Part shown: piece by piece, positions 52,464-62,239 of the stretch
Numbering within the stretch: position 1 is the first letter of the stretch
Layout of the letters: the number at the start of each line of letters is the position of its first letter
NCBI GenBank assembly: GCA_050185825.1
Contig: JBFWZA010000003.1
Location: 186,001 to 250,000, forward strand
Origin: SZUA-309 sp050185825
Lineage (GTDB): Bacteria; Pseudomonadota; Gammaproteobacteria; Pseudomonadales; Azotimanducaceae
DNA: 64,000 bases
Reading direction: 5' to 3'
Notes under the pieces: generated by a model
Database searches by the model: none
What the model was told of the DNA's origin: nothing
What the model saw: the letters and a program-made list of their open reading frames with translations, nothing else
Made by a program: the position numbers and the translations under genes

Positions 52464-55400
52464 TCAGATGGCCGGTGACTCCGTCGCCGCATCCTGCAGG
52501 TCGTGCAGCTGCATGTTCCGATCCTTGGCCAGCAGCACGTAGACGGCCGGCACCACGAACAGCGTGAACACCGTGCCGAGGCCGAGACCCGTAAAGATCA
52601 CCACCCCCATCTGAAAGCGGCTCACCGATCCCGGACCGGTTGCCAGCAGCAGCGGCACCATGGCCATGAGCATGGCCACCGTGGTCATGAGGATCGGCCG
52701 GTAGCGGGTGGCGGTGGCCCTGGCGACCGCGGCCCGCTTGTCCAGCCCTTCCGTCACCTGCAGCCGGTTGGCGAAGTCGACGATGAGGATACCGTTCTTC
52801 GCGATCAGCCCGATCAGCGTGATGAGCCCGATCTGGGTGTAGAGATTCACGGTGGCGAATCCCAGATAGACGAAGAGCATGGCCCCGGCAATGGACATGG
52901 GTACCGACACCAGGATGATCAGCGGATCCCGCCAGCTCTCGTACTGGGCCGCGAGCACCAGATAGATCACGAGCAGTGAGAGGAAGAACGTGTAGAGCAG
53001 CGCGTTGCCCTGCTGCATGAGCTGCCGTGACTCGCCCATGTAGTCGAAGCCGACGTTCTGCGGGAAGCTGGCCCGCGCCGTCTCCTCCATGAAGTTCATC
53101 GCATCGCCGAGCGAAACTCCGGGCGCCATGATGCCACTCACCGTGACGCTGTTGAGCTGCTGGAACTGGGCACGCTCCGTCGGCTCGATCTCGTGCGCGA
53201 GCGACACGAAGCTGCCGAGCGGGATCAGCTCGCCATCGCCGCCGCGCACGTGATAGTCCTCGAGCAGCGACTCGTCGAGCCGGTAACGGCGGGCCACCTG
53301 CGGAATCACCTCGTAGCTGCGTCCCGCCTGATTGAAGCGGCTCACGTAGCCGCCGCCGAGCAGCGTCGCGAGGGTTGCGCCGAACTCGTCCATGTCCACC
53401 CCCAGAGCGCCCGCCCGGTCACGGTCGATCACCAGTCGGGTGAGCGGCAGCGCGATCTCCGTCGACTTGCGCAGATAGATGAAGTTGCCGCTCGAGTACG
53501 ACGCGCCGATGAGCTGATCGGCCAGCTCCACCAGCTGCTGATAGGTGGCGTCTCCGGAGAGCACGAACTGCAGCGGCGTGCCGCGGGAGGCGCCCGGCAG
53601 GGAGGGAAACGTGAACACGGCGACCTGCACCCCGGCGATCCGGCTGACCAGATGCTGAGCCAGCGGCTGCAGCTCCATCTGTGAGCGATCGCGCTCGGCA
53701 ACGGGCACGAACCGGAACCCGCCGAAGCTGCTGGCCGGAGTGCCGCCACCGCCGATCAGCAGGAAGCTGCGCAGATACTCGGGAAAGGTCTCGAAGGCCT
53801 TGACCACTTCGGCGGCGTGGGCGGCCGCATATTCGAGCGTCGCGGTCTCCGGGGCGGAGATCTGGATGTTGAGCACCTCCCGATCCTCCGTGGGCGCCAG
53901 CTCCTTGGTGCTGCCCTGGTAGAGGAAGTAGATGGAGCCGGTTACCACCGCGGCCACCAGCAGGGGTACCGGCAGATAGCGCAGCGCATCGCGCAGCAGC
54001 CACTGATGGACCCTCACCTGCTGGGAGAACGCCCAGTCCACGAACCGTTCCAGGGCGTTGCTGTGATCCCGGTCCGGCAGGATGCGCGCGGCGAGCATGG
54101 GTGCCAGGGTCAGCGCCACGACCCCGGAGACGACCACGGTGCTTGCCAGCGTGTAGGCGAACTCGGTGAAGAGCGATCCGGCAAGCCCGCCCATGAAGCC
54201 GATCGGCGCGTACACCGCCACGAGCGTCGTGGTCATGGAGATGATGGGCAGCACGAGCTCGCGGCCGCCGACGAGCGCCGCCTCATAGGGCGTCTTGCCC
54301 TCGACGATGTGCCGGTGCACGTTCTCCACCACCACGATGGCATCGTCCACCACCAGGCCGATGGCGAGCAGCATGGCGAGCAGCGTCAGCAGATTGATGG
54401 AGAAGCCCATGAGCAGCATGAGAAAGGCGCCGCCCACCAGCGACAGCGGCACCGCCAGCGCCGGTATCACCGCCGCCCGCCAGGTACCCAGTGACAGGAA
54501 GACGATGAGCAGCACGATGGCCAGCGCTTCCATGAGGGTGGTGTACACCTCGTCGATGGAGTCCTCGATGTAGAGGCTGCCGTCGTAGACCAGGTTCAGC
54601 TCCACGCCCGGCGGCAGCTGGTTCGTGATGTCAGGCAGGAGCGCGTTGACCTCGGCCGACAGCGACAGAGGGTTCGCCCCGGGTGTCGGCGTGATCGCGA
54701 GCATGACGGCGGGCCGACCGCTGAACCAGCTTTCCTGATCGGGATTGCTGGTGGAGAGGCGCACGTCCGCAACGTCCTTCAGACGGGTCACCGCGGCGCC
54801 ATCCGTGCGCAGAACCAGGTTTTCGAACTCTTCCACCGTGGTGAGGTTGGTGGTCGCCGACAGGTTGATCTTGACGCTGTCGCCCTTGGTCTGACCCACG
54901 GCAGACTGCACGTTCTCTTCGAGCAGCGCCCGCCGTACCTCCGACGCCGTCATGTCCAGCGCCGTGAGCCGCACCGGATCGAGCCACACCCGAAGCGCCA
55001 TCTTCTGATCGCCGTTGATGCCGGCCTTGGCCACCCCGGGGAGCGCCTGCAGCCGCGGGACGATGCTGCGCAGCGTGTAGTCCGTCATCTGCGCGGTGTT
55101 CATGTCCTCGCTGGTGAGCGCCATGTAGATCAGGGCCCAGCCTTCGCTGGTGGACAGCGAGATGACCGGATCCAGCGCCTCACGCGGCAGGTTGTTGCGC
55201 TCGCTGGCGATCTTCCCCTGGATCTCCGCCAGGGCATCGTAAGGATCGTAGTTGAGCGCCATGTAGGCCTGGATCACAGACACACCCTGCCGGGAAACCG
55301 ACGTCACATAGTCGATGCCATCGGCTTCGGAGGCGGCGCGCTGCAGCGGCTCGGTGATGAAGGACTGCACCAGATCCGCATCCGCACCGGGAAACGGGGT

Positions 55401-55544
55401 CATCACGGTGACGAGTGCCTGCTCCGTCTTCGGATACTCGCGCAGCTCCAGCGACAGCAGCGAGCGAACACCCAGCAGCAGGATCAGCAGGCTGATCACC
55501 GAGGCCAGCACCGGCCGGCGCACGAAGACGTCCGTGATGGTCAT
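52464..55544 (-). CDS. RND efflux permease (HAE1/AcrB family)
   Basis: The 1026-residue protein has the RND layout: a first helix (ITDVFVRRPVLASVISLLI), two large periplasmic loops and 12 helices. The helix 4 proton-relay motif is GLVVDDAIVVVENVHRH. The helix 10-12 region has YESWRDPLIILVSVP and LIGLIAKNGILIVDFANR. MTITDVF starts at ATG 55544, overlapping the adaptor's stop by four bases (ATGA). It pumps drugs, solvents or lipid-like molecules out of the periplasm by proton antiport together with an adaptor and an outer-membrane channel. No TolC-type channel gene is in this operon. Confidence 0.92.
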   Translation of the reverse strand: MTITDVFVRRPVLASVISLLILLLGVRSLLSLELREYPKTEQALVTVMTPFPGADADLVQSFITEPLQRAASEADGIDYVTSVSRQGVSVIQAYMALNYDPYDALAEIQGKIASERNNLPREALDPVISLSTSEGWALIYMALTSEDMNTAQMTDYTLRSIVPRLQALPGVAKAGINGDQKMALRVWLDPVRLTALDMTASEVRRALLEENVQSAVGQTKGDSVKINLSATTNLTTVEEFENLVLRTDGAAVTRLKDVADVRLSTSNPDQESWFSGRPAVMLAITPTPGANPLSLSAEVNALLPDITNQLPPGVELNLVYDGSLYIEDSIDEVYTTLMEALAIVLLIVFLSLGTWRAAVIPALAVPLSLVGGAFLMLLMGFSINLLTLLAMLLAIGLVVDDAIVVVENVHRHIVEGKTPYEAALVGGRELVLPIISMTTTLVAVYAPIGFMGGLAGSLFTEFAYTLASTVVVSGVVALTLAPMLAARILPDRDHSNALERFVDWAFSQQVRVHQWLLRDALRYLPVPLLVAAVVTGSIYFLYQGSTKELAPTEDREVLNIQISAPETATLEYAAAHAAEVVKAFETFPEYLRSFLLIGGGGTPASSFGGFRFVPVAERDRSQMELQPLAQHLVSRIAGVQVAVFTFPSLPGASRGTPLQFVLSGDATYQQLVELADQLIGASYSSGNFIYLRKSTEIALPLTRLVIDRDRAGALGVDMDEFGATLATLLGGGYVSRFNQAGRSYEVIPQVARRYRLDESLLEDYHVRGGDGELIPLGSFVSLAHEIEPTERAQFQQLNSVTVSGIMAPGVSLGDAMNFMEETARASFPQNVGFDYMGESRQLMQQGNALLYTFFLSLLVIYLVLAAQYESWRDPLIILVSVPMSIAGAMLFVYLGFATVNLYTQIGLITLIGLIAKNGILIVDFANRLQVTEGLDKRAAVARATATRYRPILMTTVAMLMAMVPLLLATGPGSVSRFQMGVVIFTGLGLGTVFTLFVVPAVYVLLAKDRNMQLHDLQDAATESPAI

Positions 55545-56638
55545 CCTTCGCTCACATCCTGCGGCAGCGGGATACCCTCGTCGATGACGATGGCCTGGCC
55601 GTCACGCAGCTTCAGGTGGCCCGTGTGCACGACCTGCTGGTCCGCTTCGAGCCCGGACAGGATCTCGACCTGGCCGCTGCGGGTGCGGCCCACCCGGACG
55701 GGCTGCCGGTGGACGATGAGCCTGTCACCCGATTCCTCGATCCGGAACACGGACTCGCCGTAGGCGAAGAAGCTGATGGCCGTCCGCGGCAGGGTCAGCA
55801 CGGGCTCCTCGCCGGAGAGGATCAGATGCACGGTGGCGAACATCCCCGGCTGCAGCATCAGCTCCGCATTGGCGAGCTGCCCGCGCAGCTTGAGGGTGCG
55901 GCTCTTCACGTCCACGTCGGGGCTGACGACGATCAGCTCACCGGCGAAGGTCCGCTCCGGCCAGGCCGCCACCGACACCTCGAGCGCCTGACCCGTGGAC
56001 AGGGTGCCGCGGTGGCGTTCCGGGACCGTGAAGTCCACGTAGATGGGCGCCAGGCTCTGCAGCCGGACGATGGGGGTGCCGGGTGCGACGATGGTGCCGA
56101 GGCTGACCTGACGGATCCCCAGCACGCCGTCGAACGGCGCCCGCAGCACCTTGCGCCGCAGCAGCACGGCCTGCCGCTCCACCTGCGCTTCCAGATTCGC
56201 CATCTCGGACTGGGTACGGTCCAGCAGCGACTGCGAAAAGGCCGACGAGCCGCGCAGCCGCTCCACCCGCTCGTTTTCCAGTCGGGCCAGCCGGAGCTCG
56301 GCCTTCAAAGCCTCAAGCTGTGCCTGATCATCCGCCGCGTCGAGCCGCACCAGCACATCGCCGGAGCGCACCGGCGCGCCGGAGGCGAAGTTGATCTCCA
56401 CTACCTTGCCCGGCACCTCGGAGGCAATGGCCACATCCTGAATGGCCGTGAGGTCTCCCACAGCCTCGATGCGCTGCGCCCAGTGCGTACGCGCCACCCG
56501 GGTCGCCGTGACCACCGCAGGTGGCGGCCCGCCAGCCATGGCCTGCATACGGGCCGCATTCTGGTTGTGCTTCACCCACATCACGCCACCCGCCACCGTC
56601 CCGATGGCCAGGATCGCAAGGAACAGTCTCAGTACCAC
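55541..56638 (-). CDS. RND efflux periplasmic adaptor (HlyD/MexA family)
   Basis: The 365-residue protein has an N-terminal membrane anchor (about 2-22) and the adaptor pattern: AEVPGKVVEINF-like lipoyl half near 75-87, a coiled-coil hairpin (about 105-155), APFDGVLGIRQVSLGTIVAPG as the second lipoyl half, and a beta-barrel with RTLKLRGQLANAELMLQPGMFATV. The GTG at 56638 is the start. It shares a transcript with the permease. Lack of a lipid-modified Cys means it is anchored by the helix. A divergent regulator is not present, so control is unclear. Confidence 0.9.
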   Translation of the reverse strand: MVLRLFLAILAIGTVAGGVMWVKHNQNAARMQAMAGGPPPAVVTATRVARTHWAQRIEAVGDLTAIQDVAIASEVPGKVVEINFASGAPVRSGDVLVRLDAADDQAQLEALKAELRLARLENERVERLRGSSAFSQSLLDRTQSEMANLEAQVERQAVLLRRKVLRAPFDGVLGIRQVSLGTIVAPGTPIVRLQSLAPIYVDFTVPERHRGTLSTGQALEVSVAAWPERTFAGELIVVSPDVDVKSRTLKLRGQLANAELMLQPGMFATVHLILSGEEPVLTLPRTAISFFAYGESVFRIEESGDRLIVHRQPVRVGRTRSGQVEILSGLEADQQVVHTGHLKLRDGQAIVIDEGIPLPQDVSEG

Positions 56639-56710
56639 TTCAGTCGCCGGAACCCGAAAACAATCGGCCAGTCTCGCACAGACTGCTTCAAAGGCTAAGG
56701 GTTTTCGTCG

Positions 56711-56981
56711 TCAGCCGGCTGGCTGGCGGATCGTACCGTCCGGATTCCGCTGCAGACGCGGCGGGACCTCGCTCGCCACCGTGCCGCGCTGATCGCGGAA
56801 CGTTACACCGCGTCCGCCGGTGGATCGCTTCTGCACCGTGAATCCGAAATCGCCGGCCGCGCGGCGCTCGTTTCTGCGCGCGTCCGACCAGATTTTTCTA
56901 CGACTGGGTGCTGAACGCGTACCGTGCCTCCGGACGCCGACGCACGGGCGAGGTCTGGGCGCAGAAGCTCGCCCGGTCCCT
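56711..56981. other. Ambiguous stretch, no confident gene
   Basis: Between the adaptor start and the GST stop several short frames are open on both strands. One on the plus strand (56842-56991) ends RFFYDWVLNAYRASGRRR and a TAA that overlaps the GST stop. It lacks a start and looks like a possible gene remnant. A minus-strand frame ends LQRNPDGTIRQPAG. Neither is strong enough to call as a gene. Confidence 0.35.
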
Positions 56982-57602
56982 TCAGTCGTAATCCGCCACC
57001 CGGTGCCAGGATTCCCTTCTGGTGCAGCGCTCGAGCCAGTCGCCCAGATGTGCAAGGCCGAAGTCGCGCGGGTCCAGCCGCTGCCAGTCGATCCGGCCTT
57101 CCTCGTGAGGCTCGCTCAGCGTGCTGGCCACGTTCAGATCCGCCAGAGTGAAAGTCTGCCCGAGCAGATACGGCGCCGCCGCGAGCGCACCATCCAGCAC
57201 CGTGAGCGCGGCCACCTTGGCCTGGGTCACCCGCTCCACCACAGACTCGTCCTCCGTCCGCCGTGCCACGTCCCAGTCCCGCCGGTCCATCTCGGTCTGC
57301 GCCCAGAAGCTCCACTGGTAGATCAACCCGCGGGATTGCGCATCCCCAGGCCAGAGCGGACCTCCGAATGTCGCACCCAGGTAGAGGTTGATCGCCATTG
57401 ACTCCCAGACGATGAACCCATCGTGGTCGAGCACCGGTATGTGGCCGTTGGGATTCAGAACGTTCAGCCGCTGACGCTCCACCGATGCCGGATCACGCAG
57501 AGCCCGACCCCAGGGCACGTGCTCATAGTCGAGTCCGAGCTCTTCCAGGGCCAGGATCGATCGTGAGGCGCGGGATTTCGAGGTGCCGTAGAGCTTGAGC
57601 AT
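56982..57602 (-). CDS. Glutathione S-transferase
   Basis: The 206-residue protein has a thioredoxin-like N-domain (MLKLYGTSKSRASRSILALE), the cis-Pro segment GHIPVLDHDG, the glutathione-contact ESMAINLYL, and an all-helical C-domain with QTFTLADLNVASTL. It probably conjugates or reduces small electrophiles in the cytoplasm, which agrees with nearby efflux genes. Subfamily cannot be fixed. The start is ATG 57602. It is divergent from the phasin gene across 144 bases. Confidence 0.88.
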   Translation of the reverse strand: MLKLYGTSKSRASRSILALEELGLDYEHVPWGRALRDPASVERQRLNVLNPNGHIPVLDHDGFIVWESMAINLYLGATFGGPLWPGDAQSRGLIYQWSFWAQTEMDRRDWDVARRTEDESVVERVTQAKVAALTVLDGALAAAPYLLGQTFTLADLNVASTLSEPHEEGRIDWQRLDPRDFGLAHLGDWLERCTRRESWHRVADYD

Positions 57603-57746
57603 CAAAATCTCCCTGCCTGACGGCGTTCAGCTGCTCGCGTGAGGCTGACGATGTTACCGATGATTTCACACTCCGGCGCCGGCGGGCAGCCGCGGGTGTT
57701 TCGGCTACAATCTCCGGGACGAGACACGTTAGCAGGGGAGAACGAT

Positions 57747-58196
57747 ATGGCAGGTGACGACAAGAAGACCCAGAGCGGTGCGGACCCGTTCAATCCGTTT
57801 CAGCCCATGGATCTCGGCCGGATGCTGGAGCAGATGCAGGTGCCCGGCATCGATGTGTCGCAGCTGGCCGAGGATGCCCGCAAGAACATCGAAGCGCTTC
57901 AGGCCGCCAACCAGGCCGTTGCGGCCGGCTGGCAGGCGCTGGCCGAGAAGCAGATGGAGATCTTTCAGCAGACCATGCAGGGCTGGCTCGAAACCATGAA
58001 GCCGCCCGGCGGCGAGCCAGCGTCGGCCGAGAAGCAGACCGAGCTCGCGCGGGAAGGGTTCGAGAAGGCGCTCGAGAACATGCGGGAGCTGGCCGAAATC
58101 GCCTCGGTGTCACAGACCAAGGCCTTCGACATCATGCGCACACGCTTCGAGGAGAACATGCGGAGCATGTTTCCGTCCTCGAAGAAGACCGACTAG
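57747..58196 (+). CDS. Phasin-family protein
   Basis: The 149-residue protein is helical with the phasin pattern: a short N-terminal region (DPFNPFQPMDLGRMLEQMQV), then a long amphipathic helical part (NIEALQAANQAVAAGWQALA and later GFEKALENMRELAEIASVSQ), ending KKTD. Phasins coat polyhydroxyalkanoate granules and control their size. No PHA synthase is in the window, so this is a separate locus. ATG 57747 has AGGGGAGAA upstream, and TACAAT at 57706-57711 may be its -10 element. It is convergent with the porin gene. Confidence 0.8.
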   Translation: MAGDDKKTQSGADPFNPFQPMDLGRMLEQMQVPGIDVSQLAEDARKNIEALQAANQAVAAGWQALAEKQMEIFQQTMQGWLETMKPPGGEPASAEKQTELAREGFEKALENMRELAEIASVSQTKAFDIMRTRFEENMRSMFPSSKKTD

Positions 58197-58214
58197 CGGC
58201 GCAGGGGCACTACC

Positions 58215-59474
58215 TCAGGGCAGGTACCACTGTACCCGCGCGAGCAGCATGCGCGTGTTGCCGGTCAGGCCCTCCCGCTCGAGGTCCGCATCGCCCCAGG
58301 ACAGACCCATCTTCCACTGCCGCGTGATCCACCAGTTGGCGCCGAAGTGCCACTTGTCGAGCACCCCGCCGTCGATGAGGCCGTCGGTCAGATCGAGGTG
58401 GGAGTAACGGACTACGAGCTCGACGGCCCCGCGAGCTGAGTCCGGCGAGACCGGGCCGAGCGATCCGGTAGCACGCAGGTAGGGACGGCTCTCACCGGTG
58501 AGCATCCAGGACGCCAGCACATAGGTGCCCGAGAACCGCGGATTGCCGCTATCGGGGGCGTGGGTGCGGGACGCCACGTGCTCGGCGGCGAGCAGCACAG
58601 GCCCCTGCCCCCAGATCAGCTCCAGGCCGAGCTCACCGACGAAAGATGCCTCGAACTCACCCGTATCCACGTACCAGTCCGCGACGTTGGATTCCGGACG
58701 CCCACGCAGTCGCACCAGACCGGCGTCCGGACCCGCACGACGCAGTCCCAGCCCCAGATGCAGGTAGTTCCGGTTATCTGCCGACACCGAGACGAGGCCT
58801 GTGAGCCTGGCAACGAAATCATCGGCGTTGTCCTCGAACGACGCTTGGTTCTCGAGCCAGTCGTTGAACCATCCAGCCGCCCAGGTCATCCGATCACCGG
58901 CGAGCTGGCCGGAGGCCTTGATGCCGATGCTGCGTGTCACGAAGAACGGCGACAGGATCCGCTCCTGCTGGGGATTGAGGATCGACAGTCCCGCCATCTC
59001 GAACACGAACGGCTGCTTCTGCTTGCCGATGTCGATGTTGACGCCGCCGATGGGCACTCGAAGGCGCAGGTCGTAGAGCTGGAAAACGCTGTTCTGCCGT
59101 GTCCGGCGTTCCTGATAGTCGACGGCGACGAACGCCGACCACTTCCAGTCGTGCTTCGGAAACAGCGCCATGCCGAACCGCGCCGCACGCAGATCCTGCG
59201 TGTCCTCCTGACTGCCGACCTGCAGAACGCTCTCGTCGTCCTGCTCGAAGACGGTGTAGTCGCCCACGAGGGCGACGATCGGGACGATCCGCAGGTGCTC
59301 GCCGTCGTAGGAGAGAATCCCGGGCGGCAGGTCGGGCAGTAGCCTGCTGGTCTGGGGCGCTGCTTCGAGAGCGGTCTCAGACTCACTCCCCAACGCTCCC
59401 TGAACGGCGATCGACGCCAGCAGCGCGACGCACGCTCCTGTCCTTCTCATCATGATTCGCAGTGACGGTTTCAC
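58215..59474 (-). CDS. Outer-membrane porin (OprP/OprO-like)
   Basis: The 419-residue protein has a signal peptide (core ACVALLASIAVQ, cleavage near ALG) and a run of amphipathic strands ending RVQWYLP, as in 16-strand porins of the phosphate-selective porin O/P family. GTG 59474 is chosen because AAGGGGAAGGGG lies upstream; ATG 59453 would cut the basic tip of the signal. It begins 34 bases after the permease stop on the same strand, so it is likely the outer-membrane entry for the same substrate. Despite the family name, context points to amino acid or amine uptake. Confidence 0.8.
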   Translation of the reverse strand: MKPSLRIMMRRTGACVALLASIAVQGALGSESETALEAAPQTSRLLPDLPPGILSYDGEHLRIVPIVALVGDYTVFEQDDESVLQVGSQEDTQDLRAARFGMALFPKHDWKWSAFVAVDYQERRTRQNSVFQLYDLRLRVPIGGVNIDIGKQKQPFVFEMAGLSILNPQQERILSPFFVTRSIGIKASGQLAGDRMTWAAGWFNDWLENQASFEDNADDFVARLTGLVSVSADNRNYLHLGLGLRRAGPDAGLVRLRGRPESNVADWYVDTGEFEASFVGELGLELIWGQGPVLLAAEHVASRTHAPDSGNPRFSGTYVLASWMLTGESRPYLRATGSLGPVSPDSARGAVELVVRYSHLDLTDGLIDGGVLDKWHFGANWWITRQWKMGLSWGDADLEREGLTGNTRMLLARVQWYLP

Positions 59475-59508
59475 GCGACGCCCCTTCCCCTTACGCTTCC
59501 CCCTGGCG

Positions 59509-60885
59509 TCAGCGCCGCGCCGCGGCGGCAGCCTCGTCCACCTCGCGGCGCAGCAGCGCCTCCAGCGAGATCCCTTCCCGAACCAGGAACTGCCGGCGGA
59601 AGTAATAGTAGACGGCACCCAGAGCCAGCAGCGCCAGGTACACGAGCCCGGGTCCCGGATTGTCGCGGAATCCCACATAGAGAAAGGCGACAGAAACGGC
59701 CATCTTCAGGGTGGCGATGATCCAGATCGTTCCCGGCTCGAGACGGAAGGCCGCATCCCGATAGTGCTCGGGAAACGCCTTCTGCAGACGCAGCATGGCC
59801 ACGGCCCAGACCATACCGTAGAGCATGGAGCCGATCACCGTGACGGCCGCGTACTGGACGATGTCTCCCTGCAGGGCAATGCCGATCATCACCACCCCGA
59901 CCACGAGCAGCAGCGCGGCATGGGGCTCGTGGGTCCGCGGGTTCAGGCGGCTGAACGCCTCGGGGTAGATGTGGTTGCGGGCCAGCGCGAAGAAGCTGCG
60001 CGAGGTGGTCAGCACCACCGTGTTGATGGAAGTGGCGGCTGCCAGCAGCGCGCTCAGCGTGATCAGCACGGCAAACCAGTCGGGCAGGAAGATGCGCGCC
60101 GCGGTACCCATGGGCGCAACGATGCTGCCGAGCTCCTGCCAGGGCACGAGCCCGGGCAGCACCAGCGTGACCAGGGTGTAGATGAGGGCCACGAGGATGA
60201 AGGTGATCAGCAGAATGCGCGGCACGTTGCGACCCGGATCGCGGATCTCCTCGCCGATCACCACGATGGCGAGAAATCCCGAATAGGAATAGAAGGCCGG
60301 AATCGCCGCGCTGATCACCGCGCCGGCCCCGTTGGGCGCGATGGGCTCGAGCAGCGACCAGTCCACGTAGAACAGCCCGCCGACACCGAACGTGAGCAGC
60401 GCGGCCACGAAGATCGTGACCATGGCCATCTGCGTACGCACGCTGGTGTGAATGCCGAGCAGATTGACGAGCAGGATCACCAGTACCACGCCGATGGCGA
60501 TCACGAGCCGGGGTGTCTCGGGTAGAAAGTACGCCATGTAGTCAGCAAACCCGAAAGCCAGGATCGGCACCCCCACCATCAGCGCCAGCATGCCCGCCCA
60601 GACCTTGAGGAAGCCGAGCAGCGGGTGCAGCGCCACGCTGGTGAACACGTAATCCCCGGCGCTCACCGGCAGGATGCTGCCCACCTGGGCCGCGATCAGG
60701 CAGTTGACGATGGCCGGAACGCTGGCGATGAGGTAGGCGATGAACACGGCAGGGCCCGCGATGCCCGCGAGCTGGCCCGGCAGGATGAAGATCGAAGCGC
60801 CGACGATGTGACCGATCAGTAGGAACACGGCACCGGCCAGGCCGACCTTACGTTCGAGACGACCGCTACTCACGGCCCGCGCCAT
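59509..60885 (-). CDS. APC-family amino acid permease
   Basis: The 458-residue protein has 12 membrane helices with the APC signature in helix 1 (GHIVGASIFILPGQL) and helix 6 (FYSYSGFLAIVVIGEEIRDPG), which form the unwound substrate site. It imports an amino acid, amine or related compound by sodium or proton symport or exchange. It follows the class III aminotransferase by 21 bases and precedes the porin, so the operon joins uptake and transamination. Substrate unknown. Confidence 0.88.
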   Translation of the reverse strand: MARAVSSGRLERKVGLAGAVFLLIGHIVGASIFILPGQLAGIAGPAVFIAYLIASVPAIVNCLIAAQVGSILPVSAGDYVFTSVALHPLLGFLKVWAGMLALMVGVPILAFGFADYMAYFLPETPRLVIAIGVVLVILLVNLLGIHTSVRTQMAMVTIFVAALLTFGVGGLFYVDWSLLEPIAPNGAGAVISAAIPAFYSYSGFLAIVVIGEEIRDPGRNVPRILLITFILVALIYTLVTLVLPGLVPWQELGSIVAPMGTAARIFLPDWFAVLITLSALLAAATSINTVVLTTSRSFFALARNHIYPEAFSRLNPRTHEPHAALLLVVGVVMIGIALQGDIVQYAAVTVIGSMLYGMVWAVAMLRLQKAFPEHYRDAAFRLEPGTIWIIATLKMAVSVAFLYVGFRDNPGPGLVYLALLALGAVYYYFRRQFLVREGISLEALLRREVDEAAAAARR

Positions 60886-60906
60886 CCGGCAGCGTAAGCC
60901 AGCGGA

Positions 60907-62220
60907 TCAGGCCCGGCCCTTCAGCGACCGGATGCCGTTGAGCAGTGTCTGGCAGAAGGGGTCCACGTCCGAGGAATCCATCACCGTCGAGATCACGCCC
61001 ATCATCCCTGGCGACATGTAATAGCCGTGGTTGAGCAGGTAGCGGTGCAGCCCGCTGCTGGTATGCGCCTTGTTGCGATCGCGGGGGGTGACGAGCTCAG
61101 GGTCGTCCACCGCCACCGAGAAGATCGAATAGTGGCCGGCGCCTTCTCCGGGCGTGTTGGTGAGGCGGAGCACCTCGTCGACGCCCGCCCGGAACGCATC
61201 ACCCAGCGCGTTGATCCGCTCGAACTCGCTTTCGGTCATGAGCTGCATCGCCGTCAGCCCCGCGGCCATGGTCACGGGGTTTGCATTGAACGTTCCTGCG
61301 TGGTGCAGGAGCGCCGGACTGCCGTCTGCACCGTCGGCGAACACACCCATCACCTCCGCCCGGCCGGCCACCGCGCCCACAGGGAAACCACCGCCCATGA
61401 TCTTGCCGAGCGCCGTGAGATCCGCGGGAATGCCACGTGCGCCCTGACTGCCGCTGAAGCCGGCGCGGAACGACACCACCTCGTCGAGCACCAGCAGCAC
61501 GCCGTGCGCTTTGCAGAATCTCGCCAGCATGGCCAGGAACCCGTCGCTCGGCAGCACGCGCCCCATACCGGTACCGAAGGGATCGATCAGCACCGCAGCG
61601 AGCCGTCCGGCATTGGCGGTGAGGATCCGTTCCGCCACCGCCGTCTCGTTGAAGGGGATCACCACCACGTCGTCCATCACTCCCTGAGGGGTACCCGGCG
61701 AACCTGGCTGGGGCACCGGATCGCCGTCGGCCAGCACCGTCGGCGGCACGCCCAGGCTCACCTCCACGGTGTCGAAGGTGCCGTGGTAGGCGTTCTCACA
61801 CTTGGCGATGGCCGACCGGCCCGTGTACGCACGCGCCGCTTTCACCGCATTCATCACTGCCTCGGTGCCGGAGTTCATGAAGCGGATCTGATCGAAGCCG
61901 TCGACCCGTTCGCAGAGCAGCTCTGCCAGCTCGATTTCCGTCTCGTTCAAAAACGAATACGCCGCGCCGCGCGAAAGCTGGGCGCTCACCGCCTCGACGA
62001 TGGCCGGATGGGAATGGCCGTGAATCAGCGACGTGAAGTTGTTGTTGAAATCGATGTACTCGTTGCCGTCCACGTCCACCACGTGCTTGCCCTGCGCGGC
62101 AGAGAGGTAGAGCGGATACGGCAGCATGCGGATGCTGCTGCGGGATCCGCCGTCCGGAAGTACGGCCCGCGCGCGCTCGTACAGGCCTGCAGATTTCGAG
62201 CCGCTGTCCGGGTATCCCAC
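60907..62220 (-). CDS. Class III aminotransferase (glutamate-1-semialdehyde aminomutase-like)
   Basis: The 437-residue protein is PLP-dependent: SGTEAVMNA at 117-125, Asp246 in DEVVSFR, and Lys273 in ALGKIMGGGFPVGA as the Schiff-base residue. The fold and FNNNFTSLIHGHSHPAIVEA are like glutamate-1-semialdehyde aminomutase, but no hem genes are near and it sits with a permease and a second aminotransferase. It is therefore more likely an amine or beta-amino acid transaminase. It starts 19 bases after the class IV gene. Confidence 0.85.
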   Translation of the reverse strand: MGYPDSGSKSAGLYERARAVLPDGGSRSSIRMLPYPLYLSAAQGKHVVDVDGNEYIDFNNNFTSLIHGHSHPAIVEAVSAQLSRGAAYSFLNETEIELAELLCERVDGFDQIRFMNSGTEAVMNAVKAARAYTGRSAIAKCENAYHGTFDTVEVSLGVPPTVLADGDPVPQPGSPGTPQGVMDDVVVIPFNETAVAERILTANAGRLAAVLIDPFGTGMGRVLPSDGFLAMLARFCKAHGVLLVLDEVVSFRAGFSGSQGARGIPADLTALGKIMGGGFPVGAVAGRAEVMGVFADGADGSPALLHHAGTFNANPVTMAAGLTAMQLMTESEFERINALGDAFRAGVDEVLRLTNTPGEGAGHYSIFSVAVDDPELVTPRDRNKAHTSSGLHRYLLNHGYYMSPGMMGVISTVMDSSDVDPFCQTLLNGIRSLKGRA

Positions 62221-62239
62221 GTCCGCCTCCGAAGGTTGT

